Shown: positions 48,411 through 59,250 of the stretch, piece after piece
Numbering within the stretch: the stretch's first letter is position 1
Layout of the letters: the number at the start of each line of letters is the position of its first letter
Notes under the pieces: model-generated
The model's database searches: none
Seen by the model: only the letters and a program-made list of their open reading frames with translations
What the model was told of the DNA's origin: nothing
Made by a program: the position numbers and the translations under genes
Source: Rhyacophila brunnea
Taxonomy: Eukaryota; Arthropoda; Insecta; Trichoptera; Rhyacophilidae
Assembly (NCBI GenBank): GCA_022495005.1
Contig: JAGYXB010000515.1
Span: 62,001-126,000 of the forward strand
Direction: 5' to 3'
DNA length: 64,000 nt

Positions 48411-49555
48411 CCAACTTTATGGTTCACATTAGTGATTTGTGATTAATTAATATTTTTAAGATTTAATCTATTTTTATACAATTCTTTATTCAGCGATTTA
48501 ATCTAATATTATCGTTAAGACTTTAAAAGTTTTTAAATCTCGTTATAAATGGTAATGGTACAAGCCACCGTCCATAAAAGCTAAAATTTATTATTATTGT
48601 TTTATTTAAAATATTTTTTAACTATAACTTATGGCAAATGATTTGTATGCCTAGTATAAAGATAATCGATGTACCTATTAAACAATTGATTTGTTGGAGA
48701 ATCATTTTTATGTACTAAAATCGAATGGATATTTTTATTAATTTCGGTTCCTAGTATACAACCTTTCTCTACACCACTACTAGAATATTCATTAAAACCT
48801 AGCAATATAATGCATACATTAATAAAATTGATTTTAAACTGTTAATTTACATATTCATTCTCGTATTTGTTGACAAAAATATTGAATAACATAGTAAGAT
48901 TGTATTTTTATTTAAATTAATAAAATAAATAAAAAATACAATTATAAAATTGGTATAATATTATGAGACATTAGCTACGGTTTGACAATAATTATTTTGG
49001 TCTATATTTTGAAAAAAAATAACAAAAATACTACTTTTTATCATTAATTAATTCATAACTTACGAAAATATTTTGCAAAAACAATTAGACATATAAGTTA
49101 TAAAATAGTAAGATACATACTATATTTAATAAAATTCGTTATAATAATAACAATATAATATAATACATAGCGGTACTCTGTCAATTGAGACTATGAAAGA
49201 TTGCGCAAAAACTTAGTTATAAAACAAAGACAAAAATATCAGACAATCAGATGGCGACGTCTCTTATTCCCTGATTTTGCAATCGGATAAGTTTGCGCCG
49301 ATTGTTACCGAAGATAAACGAACGTTTTCGCACTTTAATTATCTTCATACACTGCAAAATGGCTGACGACATTTTATTGCAACGAAGAAAGGAGGAAGTA
49401 CCTATATGCATGCCATTGAGAGTTAGTTACTTGTTACCAAAGGAATTCGATAATTGAATCGATAAAATCAATGGCTATATTCAAAGCATTTTTCGTTGAA
49501 ATATACTGTATATTATTTGAGGAATTAGATTTTTTACATTACCTATATTATCCTT
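48411..49555. other. AT-rich intergenic DNA
   Basis: Nothing recognised. Confidence 0.6.
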
Positions 49556-49931
49556 CCGACCATGTGCGATCCTAATAAGATCATAATATGGGCCTCCCTC
49601 CACAGAGTGGAGATTTGTATTAATAGATTTTGTTTTTACGAGAAATGCATGTCAGCCACTTGCTCAACCTATTAGGTCCATACTCTGACTCATACACAAA
49701 TTGAATAACAATAGATGTATAGGTAAATCATTCTACAGTGGCACCATAGGCGATTCGCGCGTGTATTGAATTGCGTGCGACAATGCCTGTTTCAATGGCT
49801 AGCAAACAATACCACTACAACTGCAAACCGCATTCGCCGTACCCATGGTGCCACTGTAAAATGATTTACCTATACTTTCCGGACCCAGGATTCGACCCTA
49901 GACCCCTCGACGGTATAGGCCGGCGCTTACA
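49556..49931 (-). mobile_element. tRNA-derived SINE, copy 5, split by a MITE
   Basis: Minus strand: head GTGTAAGCGCCGGCC at 49918-49932 and box B GGGTCGAATCCTGG (49883-49898), then the MITE, then CAATTTGTGTATGAGTCAG, GTTGAGCAAGTGGCTGACAT, CTCCACTCTGTGGAGGG and the end CGCACATGGTC. Head and body rejoin cleanly when the MITE and one TA are removed. Confidence 0.8.
49718..49874. mobile_element. Palindromic MITE at TA, nested in the SINE
   Basis: 157 bp including flanking TA. Left TATAGGTAAATCATTCTACA then GTGGCACCATAGGCGATTCG; right complement TATAGGTAAATCATTTTACA then GTGGCACCATGGGTACGG. A TA duplication and this size fit a Tc1/mariner-type MITE. The 61-codon frame over 49771-49956 is the MITE plus SINE and not a gene. 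Confidence 0.85.
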
Positions 49932-50256
49932 CCTATATTATAAAACAGTAATATAAATTCTGTGGAGTATTTCTCGTACCGCGAATTATCATGTTAAACT
50001 TAAACCCTATTGGTGTAAACATGGCAATTTTAAGGCTAATGCAGCTTTATAATGATAATATTATATAACAATCATTACTTTATATTTCATTGAAGCATAA
50101 AAATCTATATAGGTACATAGTTAAAATATTAGTTTATTTGGAATTTTTTTAATATTTTGTACTTAAGAATTGACAGAGACACTAATTAACATTTCAAATT
50201 GTTTTTATTGAAATGATATAGGTATATTGATCTTGTAAGAAGTTTATTCGGTTCTT
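49932..50256. other. AT-rich intergenic DNA
   Basis: Nothing recognised. Confidence 0.6.
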
Positions 50257-50426
50257 GTCGGTTGAAGGAAAGCCAGCGGCAAACAAAATTTGAAAATAGC
50301 CGATATACCGGATTATTTGTTATGTTCTGTTAGGTTAAGTTAGGTTAGGTTAGGTTTTTATTCTTGAATTCATGATTTTTTCCAAAATTGGCTATGAAAA
50401 TTAGCGCCTGGTTTCGTGTAAACCGA
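50257..50426 (+). mobile_element. TTAGG-core foldback element, copy 3
   Basis: GTCGGTTGAAGGAAAGCCAG, GCGGCAAACAAAATTTGAAAA, ATAGCCGATATACCGGATTA, then GTTAGGTTAAGTTAGGTTAGG in part, then ATTCTTGAATTCATGA, CCAAAATTGGCTATG and an inverted end GTGTAAACCGA. It lies in the opposite orientation to copy 2. Noncoding. Confidence 0.8.
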
Positions 50427-51400
50427 TTTGCACCATTTATTCTTCTCAAAATAGCTTATGTCCAATTTAGAGTCTAAATTTTAGACTGTAAATTTGAGAT
50501 GATGGTTTGGATTAACAACAAAAAAAAATCCGCGAGCCATAATTCACCACGTAGTCTCTTCAGGAATTTAAAATCATGAATTGGATATATTATTAACGTA
50601 AACCAAACGTAGGCTGATAATTTTGTTTCCATATTTACTTACATTTAGTTATATTGCGTTCTATGCGTATAATTAAATTTAAGAAAAAAATATAACTAAT
50701 TTACTTAATGATTGGTAATTTTGAAATAATCAAATGATCTTCAGTAGTCTATTCAATATATCGGCTGAATTATACGTAATATAAATTATAAATAATTCGT
50801 GTTTTGATTACAATAATAAAAATTTATTTGCGACCATTCTTATCATTTTTTTCCCTTAAAGATTCCAAGGTTTACCAGGTTTCATGTCAGCGATCCTTAA
50901 AGATAAGCAATGAATTTTGCGCGGGAAGTATTCTGTCACGATTTATGTTTCCAAGATTTCTTTTTCATTCAAGTCCAGCTTCAAATAATATCGAGTGGGC
51001 ATTTTTAACGACATGGTTTGGTTTATTTATTAAAAGCTTTATAATAAATTGAAAGCCTTCTTTTCTGTAGCAAAAGGTAAAATTGAAATAGTATAGGCAT
51101 TACTAATATATAATGATAAACCAATAATAGCATGATCAAACAAACGGTTGTTAGATACCTATTCAGTAATGTCCTGTGAAGTAAGACAGGTCATTCGCTG
51201 CTTAAAAGCGGCATATTCTAAATGGTGGCTTAATCTATGATGGCACCAAATAAAAGAAAGAATGCGATTAAGAAGAACTTTTGAGAGTAGATTTCATGGA
51301 GGTGAGATATTTTTTCGCCTGCATTGCTGATAAATTACCTACGTTTATTTAAAAATAGAACTATTATTTTATTCAACGAATGGTTCTCAAGATGTCCTTG
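50427..51400. other. AT-rich intergenic DNA
   Basis: An 82-codon frame at 50804-51052 (IIKIYLRPFLSFFSLKDSK) has no recognised domain. Nothing else seen. Confidence 0.55.
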
Positions 51401-51548
51401 CTTTTTTGTACAAGGTGGTTTTGTTAGTAATTTTGAACAATCACAAACACAGGCTTTGGGAAATACTTATAAATATTTTGTGTGTCCTCACCGAGATCGA
51501 GCCCGGAGCTCCCGGATGGAAAGCCAGCGCCTTACGTAATGCACCACG
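51401..51548 (-). repeat. Second tRNA-like SINE type, head region
   Basis: Minus strand: TCTCGTGGTGCATTACGTAA then GGCGCTGGC (box A-like), and CTCCGGGCTCGATCTCGGTG (box B-like), spaced as in a tRNA. Sequence differs from the more common SINE head here. The forward frames at 51324 and 51406 simply cross it. Body boundary to the left is uncertain. Confidence 0.5.
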
Positions 51549-51685
51549 AGAACCAAACGACTTAATAACATTATTGGTACCTTCATTCAAACCAAATAAG
51601 CCATTCGTCAATTTTGACGAAATTTGAAAAAGGTTTCATTCGCATAAAGCATTTATTTTTTTCCAAATATAAGTAATAAAGTTGA

Positions 51686-52024
51686 CTTCACGATGGTTTT
51701 TCCTCCAAGCTCTGTCAGCTTGGTCTAATAGAATCTCGAATTTGTTTATGTGGCGAATTACAGGATGCCAATCACATCCTCTGGGAATGTCCCCATAAGT
51801 CTAATGAAAAGGAAGGACTTCTCAAGTCGGTTCGACTCTCAGTTGCACCAGTCGGCCATTGCGACATGGAATCTACGAGGGAAAATTTCTCAGCCTTTAA
51901 AATTATGCGGCGAGCGAGAATTGACCGTAATACATTATATGGAAGTAATAATCACGCACACTCTAGTGCACGCAAACCGAGGCCGTGGAAAGTTGCTCAT
52001 GGGATACTTTCAGCACATCTTTGA
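51686..52024 (+). mobile_element. R1/Jockey-like LINE C-terminus, copy 1
   Basis: Open for about 112 codons without an ATG start: SSKLCQLGLIESRICLCGEL, QDANHILWECPHKSNEKEGL, LKSV, then STRENFSAFKIMRRARI and a stop at 52022-52024. CxC followed by H and C in an HILWECP context is the cysteine-histidine motif found at the C-terminus of R1, I and Jockey-type non-LTR retrotransposon proteins. The reverse transcriptase and endonuclease upstream are missing, so this is a severely 5'-truncated relic. Another relic of the same region lies about 1 kb downstream on the same strand. Confidence 0.75.
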
Positions 52025-52947
52025 AGGGCGCATAACGTTGACTACGCCACGGTATACACCTGCATAACGGATGGTGAAGGGAAAAGCAAGTCACATAACT
52101 ATTAATTAATGTTATCGAAATTAGGTAGGTTGAGATGGCTAATTTAGTAAAGCACATTGTCTGGGATCCAATGGATCCGTGGTCGAGTTTTGCCGATACC
52201 ATTTTATATTTTTCAAGATTTAAAAAAAAATATTTTTAGATATTTCCGAAATTCCGAGTTTAAGAAACAACTTTCAAAAAATACAGTACAAAATACAAAT
52301 CTCAATGATTTCTTTTTAATATTTATTATCTTGTGGGCATTTGGGTACTATTTTTGATTTACGGATGTTGTAAGAACAAAACATTTCTAATGATCTCAGA
52401 TACAGCGTAAATACTTCGGCCGGTCAATCTCGTTTGTCTTTACTATTTTGGGACGAGCTAAGGTCGACTTTTAAAACGCTATTAAAAAGCGATAAAGTCA
52501 GACGCACCTTGCGCCATAGGTGAGAGGTACGAAGCCTGAAACGTAATAAAAATTTATTCCCAATAATTCATATATTTATGATACCCATTATTGACTTTTA
52601 TTAAATGTATCTATTTCTTACAATTCACGTAAATACCTAGAGACCGCATTAAAAATTTTTGAATTTCTAGATCAAATTTTCGAATTTAGAATTCCACTGC
52701 ATGAAATTCATCATGATTGCTGGCAAAACGATCTACATTCTACGCGTTGCAAATTTATCATGAACTAATAATAAAACGCACGAACATGACGTGCTTACGT
52801 TAGAGCTTGTCCAGGTGACGCGTGTCTCGTCGCTGGACGGCTCAATGAGGTCACATGTACCTATAATGCACGCGAGTTTTTACATGCCATCTGCATAAGG
52901 CCTTATGCTCTGAACATTTGAGCGCGTTCATTTAAAATAATTTTGGA
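52025..52947. other. Intergenic DNA between two LINE tails
   Basis: 52400-52540 and 52780-52900 are less AT-rich but no domain or repeat was recognised. If the two LINE tails came from separate insertions, one 3' untranslated region should lie here. Confidence 0.45.
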
Positions 52948-53199
52948 TAGATTATGCTGTCCTATCACTTCCTCTGGGAATATTCAAGAATGTACTTCGA
53001 GAGGGAAGAGATGCTCAAGGCGGTCTTATCCGTTGTTGGGACCATCGGGCCGTCCAAATTGGTCGCCACAAAGACCAATTATATTGCATTTTTTTTTAAA
53101 TTGCGGCGTCTTATTGCGGATGTGAAGATTATAGAAGACATAGTTTTGTTTGTCAGGCAAAAAAAGCTGAAACTACAAATCAAACGTAAGTCCTCATGA
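52948..53199 (+). mobile_element. R1/Jockey-like LINE C-terminus, copy 2
   Basis: Open for 81 codons from 52954: YHFLWEYSRMYFEREEMLKA, VLSVVGTIGPSKLVATKTN, YIAFFFKLRRLIADVKI. It aligns with copy 1 from HILWECP onwards, but the cysteine of WECP is now tyrosine and the upstream CxC part is gone. The typical helix of acidic and basic residues (EREEML) after that motif is kept. Inactive fragment. Confidence 0.6.
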
Positions 53200-55135
53200 T
53201 ACGCCCGATTAAGACCGAGTGTGTACGGGCAGGTTGGCTTAGAGGGTATATTTGTGTAGTTCTATTATTATTAATCAATACTGGATTTAAAGAAAAACGG
53301 CTTAATTGTGAACACATTCATATAGTCATATATTGTTTTTATAAAACTCACCTAAAACATAGGTACGTAGGTATATGTTAATACTCATATTAATATGATC
53401 TAAAATTCTTTCGACATATTTTCACTCCCTTTGTAAAAGTTAAGCAAATGGTTAACAGTAAATTACTGTAATAAATCTATTCAATTAATATACCCACAAC
53501 GTGAGAGACAGTAATCGCTATATTTTACGAGTATAGGAAAAAAATAAGGAACCTATTCACCATTTGAACATTCCGTTGCCAAAATAATAAGATAAAATTA
53601 TTTGTGACATCATTATTCTTGAATCAAACTCTCTGTTACGATATTTTTGAATTATTAAAAAATATATTAAGAAGGCTGTATTAAACAACCCTAACTCTGA
53701 GTGTTAGGCTTCTGTAACTTTTTTTATGGTGATAGTCTACCCTCGAAATGGACACATATTTCTCAACTTAATGTGTCGAAATTTGAGGGCGTACAATATT
53801 CGGTCGTCTTATTGTTTGTGGGGGCTAATCAAGTCAACCAGGTGTGAATCGGCCCGATTTAAAATACGCAGGTATTCTTAGAAAAACTCCGCCGCATTGC
53901 TTCCTCTGTATAGGTATATTTTTATGTTGGTCTTTTTTATAATAGGTGCATGTTTTTTTTTTACAAAACAACCCGTTCTATGATGCCATATGACAGCAAA
54001 ACCCGTTAGAAGAATAATATATAAATATTTAGGGATAAATTAGTGGCATAAAACCAGGCCGGGAAAATTTTAGTCAATTTACCGAAAATGAAATTATTAA
54101 TGTATTAAAGTAGGTACTTACTTGTATGAACATTTAAAAAATACAAAATAATGTACTGACATTAAACTAAATGAATCCTCTTGACAGACATGGTTGGCGA
54201 TAAAATGTAATAAACATAACACTACAAGGTGCCACGAGTTAATGGGTACAATCTCATTGAACAATTTCATATATATATATATATATATATAACAATGTTT
54301 CGCAAAAATATATATATATTTCAGCTCGTTGGTCTACCGGGATTTCTCCTGTTGTCCCGCCGGGCGAATCTAACTATGCCTAGGTCTTATTATTTAAATT
54401 TAATTATCAATAATGACTGACACTATTATGATTTCTACTATATCATATCTGCGGATGCCTTAGCGAAAGATCTACGTAACTACAAATTCACCTGCTCTTT
54501 GGCGTACAATATACCGACCGTGCTTCTGTCTTTTTCATGAAATACAGTATTCATTCACTATGCAAACACCACCAGTCCCATATCATAATATGTGCAAAAG
54601 GTGCATTGCATTCAAGTGGCTAGAATAATCCATTTTTTTTAATAATTTAATTTTTTAATTTGCAACGGTTAGTGACCGCCGCCTTTCACAAAGACATCTT
54701 TCTAACCGAGCAAAAGTCAACAAAAATGCCATAAAATCGTAATACAAGACGTAATCCACTGGTTTTTTTTAGCTTAGATATTCTTAAAAAAATTAAATAA
54801 ACGTTTACAGGTATCTTATTTATTTAAGCTAATTTCACCGTATTTTTTGCAACTATACATCACCATCTCATTCATTATACTTTTGGCAGAGTCATGATTA
54901 TAAAAATAATACTTGAATTAATATTTATGTTCTTAAAATTTTTCCTCTGTTTTTCAACGATGGAGGGCGGTTTTTTATAATTTCGTATAGAGGTGGTTAA
55001 ATCCCCTAGTCCGAGCAACCACACAATACCTGTGTCCGTAAACCTTCACCGTAAAATATTTTATCAGAAACATATGGTCGTATATAGACCGTCCAGCCTC
55101 TCAAAAAAATTATTTCTAAATAAAACACGGTTCTT
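53200..55135. other. AT-rich intergenic DNA with small hairpin and (AT)n
   Basis: A stem of about 20 bases at 53741-53795 (CCCTCGAAATGGACACAT against ATGTGTCGAAATTTGAGGG). (AT)n at 54269-54291. 54660-54690 has GTGACCGCCGCC. No gene recognised. Confidence 0.55.
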
Positions 55136-55278
55136 GTCGGTTTACACTTTACAGGAAGCCAGCAGTAAACAAATTTTGAAAATAGACGACATACTGGATT
55201 ATTTGTTAGGTTATGTTAGGTTAGGTTTTCATTCTTAAATTCATGAATTTGGCCAAAATCAGACATGAAAATAGAATT
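55136..55278 (+). mobile_element. TTAGG-core foldback element, copy 4, right-truncated
   Basis: GTCGGTTTACACTTTACAGG, AAGCCAGCAGTAAACAAATT, TTTGAAAATAGACGACATAC, TGGATTATTTGTTAGGTTATG, TTAGGTTAGG and ATTCTTAAATTCATGAATTTGG match copy 3; the inverted right end is lost. Confidence 0.75.
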
Positions 55279-55349
55279 AGTGTTCATATTGAATTTAATA
55301 AAATTGGAGATCATAATAATATAATATACGGTCATCTCATCCGATAGAA

Positions 55350-55420
55350 AGCTCACGGCGAACTGTGCTACGGTGAAACGTTTTACGTACAATTTACATG
55401 AAACCCACAATAATATGACA
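55350..55420. repeat. Partial duplicate of the neighbouring hairpin end
   Basis: TTACGTACAATTTACATGAAAC then CACAATAATATG resembles the right end of the hairpin at 55452-55820 (ATACGTACAACTTACATGTAAC, GACAATATG), in the same orientation. Suggests a tandem or nested second copy. Confidence 0.45.
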
Positions 55421-55451
55421 CCGTGGCCGTGACAATATGCGTATCCGGAAA

Positions 55452-55820
55452 TTTGTACGTAAACAGTTCACCGCAGGACACTTATTCGTGCGCCGCAGTA
55501 CGTGAAACATGAGTTCGTGTAACATTTAATCAAATGACGAGTTCTTCGTTGAACATTTCACCATGGAGTATATTTGTATGTATGCTACAACATGTGGCGA
55601 ATTTTATGAGATGGCTTTACTAGGTTAGGTTAGGGTTAATCTAATTGAAACAGTACTATTTGTAAACTATCGCCGCATTTTGTAAGATACGTACAAATGT
55701 ATTCCACGGTGAAATATTCAACGAAGAACTCGTCATTTGATAAAATGTTATACGAATTCTTGTTTCACGTACTGCGCCGTACGAATAAGTGTCCCACGAT
55801 GAACTGCATACGTACAACTT
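55452..55820. mobile_element. Second TTAGG-core hairpin family
   Basis: Arms 55452-55600 and 55671-55820 are inverted repeats: GGACACTTATTCGTGCGCCGC against GCGCCGTACGAATAAGTGTCC, and AATGACGAGTTCTTCGTTGA-type sequence against its complement. The centre (55601-55670) contains TAGGTTAGGTTAGGG at 55621-55635. The arm sequence is unrelated to copies 1-4 of the other TTAGG foldback family. Noncoding; target duplication not resolved. Confidence 0.75.
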
Positions 55821-56326
55821 ACATGTAACCGACAATATGTTCTTTGTAGAATACGAGATGATACCTAACTGAGTTTATTAGAATAATTTAAGTTACGACC
55901 GTCGAATAAACATCTAACTAAGGGCATATTCACTATTTATATTCGTCATATCAAACGTCGTTACGGCTTTACAGATTTGATCCGCGATAGCACTTTGTGG
56001 AAGTATGGCGCTTAAGAATGACAATTTCTTAGAAACGAGCGGCCACTGTCTTTGTAGTCCTAATAGCATAATCGTTTCGATAATGATTGGTGAGACCGCC
56101 TCGCCGAGCGGACATACGCGACAAGGAATTGTACAAATTAATTCATTCGTCTAATTTAAATTAGGGGGCGCTAATGGATGACGCTTGTAAAGTTATGACA
56201 CTGTCATGAGTTGCAACATACAACTCTAATATGCTTTCAAGCACCAGATAATTTAAATATCTAATTAAACTTTTACGAAATATACACGGATACACTTCAA
56301 ATCGAACGTCATCCGTAGTCCTACTC
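55821..56326. other. Intergenic DNA, moderately CpG-rich at 55960-56130
   Basis: No element delimited. GAGCGGCCACTGTC at about 56036 and GCCTCGCCGAGCGGACATACGC at about 56098 are GC-rich words without assignable family. Confidence 0.5.
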
Positions 56327-56515
56327 CAATAGCGCCTGTATACTTACATAGATTTGCTTGCAGCAATAGTGTGTATTTTCAACTGTCGCAATAATAACAG
56401 TTTACATGTAAAAGTGCTGACTGTTTCGCCAATCTTATTCGTCAAGAGTAAGCGAGACGTGATGTTGTCATTTTATAGTACTATTTGAAAATGAGTCTGC
56501 ACGGTGTAGTTCGTT
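56327..56515. repeat. Dispersed repeat Z, copy 2
   Basis: Matches 39674-39884 in order and orientation (ATAGCGCCTGTATAC, CATAGATTTGCTTGCA, AAGTGCTGACTGTTTCGCC, GTCAAGAGTAAGCG, GTACTATTTGA, GAGTCTGCACGGTG), lacking the 34-base stretch present in copy 1. A 64-codon frame beginning at 56485 starts inside the repeat and has no domain. Confidence 0.65.
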
Positions 56516-57008
56516 TTTTTACCGGCAGGTTCACCACCATCGTTCTACTGCGCAGGCGAAGATATGGAACAATCCCAACTGTTTCGGGAAAATTCATAAG
56601 TTTCCGAACCTTTTTAATTCATGCATGCAATCGTACAATACGTGCATTTTCTTGTTATCATAATGATGTCAAATATTAAAATTAAATCGTAATCCTCTCT
56701 ACCTTATAAACGGACTTTTAAAATAATTATTTTTTAAATTTATTTTGTTAAATAAATTTTCGTATCCATTGTTTATTATGTCAAGAATTTTGTTTTTTAA
56801 AAGTTATAATACTTATACGGCGAAGTTAATGCTCAGGGGTATTGTTCGGGGGTATATCTTATTTCATACATTTCTAGAGAATAGAAAATAATAAAAATAA
56901 ATACAAATGTTGACAATGGGCTTGACATATCGGTCGGCGAGTGAACAACCGCTGAACAAATGCAACAAATTCAGTCGTACCCATGACTACCGAAACGCTT
57001 CAAAACTC
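56516..57008. other. AT-rich intergenic DNA
   Basis: Nothing recognised. Confidence 0.55.
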
Positions 57009-57120
57009 GCTGGATAAATTAACTCATAAGATGGAAGATCTAGGGACCTAGAAGAATGGAAGGAGCTAGGAGAGGCCTTCATCTAGTAGTTGATCGACCC
57101 CAGCTAATGACAATGACAAA
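57009..57120 (+). mobile_element. RTE-clade LINE 3' terminus, short relic
   Basis: Reads RDLEEWKELGEAFI, two stops replacing QQ, LIDPS and a stop, followed by AATGACAATGACAA. This is the last 25 or so codons of RTE-type ORFs, comparable with EAFIQQWIDSG at 44.7 kb. Upstream sequence is too decayed to follow. Confidence 0.7.
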
Positions 57121-57877
57121 TAATTTAATTACTGACCGTTTAAATCCGTTTAAAAAATAATTGATAATGAAAAAAATTTGTCTTTATATTGTCATGTGTT
57201 TGTTTTTAATATTATAAATCAGTGATTTACATTTTTTTCTACGCGGACGCAGATTATCTATTGTTTCCAAATATGTCTACACCATTATTTTAATTGCTTA
57301 CCATTATATTCATATTAAATAAATAAATATATATATATATATTGAATAATTATGTTTTATAAAAGATACCAAATTATAAAACAACAAGACAAAAAACCTA
57401 TATATCGTTAGGAAAATATTTTGTATCCCTTAATAGTAATTAAGGAGTATAGTTTTATCGCACCTAATAATTTTATATTAAACATAATTATATTATCAAA
57501 ATACTTACATATTTTATTTTTTTTAAATCTGGATATTTACATACACTTTAACACACAATACAGACCGATACAGTGTACCTATACCTTTTCTCTGAATTAG
57601 ATACCAGAGCCGTGTTCAGTGAAACTTGCGCCCTATAATTAACATGTCTGGAGATGCAACTTACAGTTAGATTCGCTAATCGAGACTCTCAAACCAGTAA
57701 TCATCGATCCATGAGCTCTCAGTATTACATATATTTATTCAATTTAGCTTTTTTGCAAACTTGATAATGCATTCGTTTTATTATTATATGCACAATTTAT
57801 TTTTGCATTAATACATCATTTAGAATAATACTACCAGAGATGTATCAGGACTTTTTATGAGATTACTAACTAAAAAC
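57121..57877. other. AT-rich intergenic DNA with (TA)n
   Basis: (TA)8 at about 57327-57342. Nothing else recognised. Confidence 0.6.
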
Positions 57878-58259
57878 TTAAGGTTGTACCTCAGTTGAGG
57901 CACGGTCTAAAAATATCGTGGCTAGGCGATGCGCGGATTGCGGGTCGCCGGTGCAAATGACGCATGCCAAACGAAATATAATTTGTCATATAAATCCAAC
58001 ATACGTCCATTTTATGTTCTGTGTATTGTTACATTATTAACAATAATAATATATTCATTGACTTGTTTTCTTTTTAAAGTAAATGGGTAACGTTTTTAGT
58101 CACCTTTACACGATTTAAGAATTAATACGCCCGTCGCCATCACGAAACAAAGTGACGTGTTCCCAGCTCGACGTTTTCTCTCAGAATGCGAGCGAGTCCA
58201 AAATTTCGTCGCGCCTATAGTTGAAAATTATTTGCCGTTTCACTGAGGTATCACCTTAA
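57878..58259. mobile_element. TTAA-flanked, CpG-rich inverted-repeat element
   Basis: Left TTAAGGTTGTACCTCAGTTG; right complement TTAAGGTGATACCTCAGTGA. The match continues loosely inward (CACGG...TAAAAAT and GGCTAGGCG against the complement of CGCGCCTATAG). 382 bp, noticeably GC- and CpG-rich at both ends (GCGATGCGCGGATTGCGGG; AGAATGCGAGCGAGTCC) with an AT-rich centre. TTAA on both sides fits a piggyBac-type target duplication. Noncoding. Confidence 0.65.
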
Positions 58260-59024
58260 CACATATAATAAAAAAAAATGAGCCACTCATTTATATGAGT
58301 CAACTCTGGATACAAACACATTGGAAACAAGTGAATTTATTCCAGTGGTGGAATCCATGAATTAATCTTGATATACTGCACTGTATTTACAGTGTTAATT
58401 TTTACAGATTTGAATGAATATATTTTCATTCATTCTTTATTAACCAGGCATGTTGGGTTAGATTGATCCTGATCTGAAACATATGATAAACAGCATTGCA
58501 TCTAAATAGAAATTAAATAGATGACCATTCATAATATATTATAAAACAGTAAACTAACGACACCATGCTACCTCAATTAAAACGACAGGTGGTCAAGCGA
58601 GATTTCTTAGACGGGTATCGGAAAGGAATTTACTTTAAATAATAAACACTACAAATACATTTTTGTTATAATTTCATTGCATAGGCAAATTTAGTCAACT
58701 CCATAGTTACATTTTAAAAATCAATAATTATTCGGGTATCTCCTTGACAAATAGTGGCTGAAAAATTTTTACTCGCCCTCACCCATTGCCGCGACGTCCG
58801 TCAGCGCTAGTGTATCTAGAAACGCGCACGTCTTTTAGTATTTTTTTGCATTACATGTCTTATTTTGGCGCCATATATTAAACTCTACATAACATTAAAC
58901 TCGGCCTTTTTAGTTCAAATGATTAAATCTAATCAAAATAATGCGTCGGATTACAAATCTCACCAAACCATTAGTACTTCTCACCACCACATTATAAAAA
59001 TACATATTATCGTATTGATATAAA
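58260..59024. other. AT-rich intergenic DNA
   Basis: 58770-58830 is CpG-richer (CATTGCCGCGACGTCCGTCAG) without a recognised family. No gene. Confidence 0.55.
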
Positions 59025-59250
59025 CCCACAGCGGCCGAGCGGCTTACGCGTCGGCTTATAATATTGTGAGTCCCTGGTTCGAATCTTCTGTCTGTCAATT
59101 TTCTGCTTCTGTTTCTCAATTTGTGTTTGAAGTCAGAGTATGGCCCTAATGGGTTGATCAAGTGGCTAACAACCATTTCTCATAAAAACAAAATCCGTTA
59201 ATACACACCCCATATGCCCATATTATGATCCTATTAAATTCGGACATGGT
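59025..59250 (+). mobile_element. tRNA-derived SINE, copy 6, best-preserved head
   Basis: GCGGCCGAGCGGCTTACGCG (box A region, 59031-59050) and GAGTCCCTGGTTCGAATC (box B region, 59080-59097) closely resemble a Leu/Ser-type tRNA gene with its long variable region, the evident source of the family. Body: CAATTTGTGTTTGAAGTCAG, GGGTTGATCAAGTGGCTAAC, CATTTCTCATAAAAACAAAATC, end ATTATGATCCTATTAAATTCGGACATGG in part. Best template for a family consensus. Confidence 0.85.

Noticed and set aside
55560..55680. Host gene hairpin RNA (microRNA) at the TTAGG hairpin
   Set aside because: Arms of about 150 bases with a central repeat are far longer than a typical insect miRNA precursor; a mobile element explains it better.
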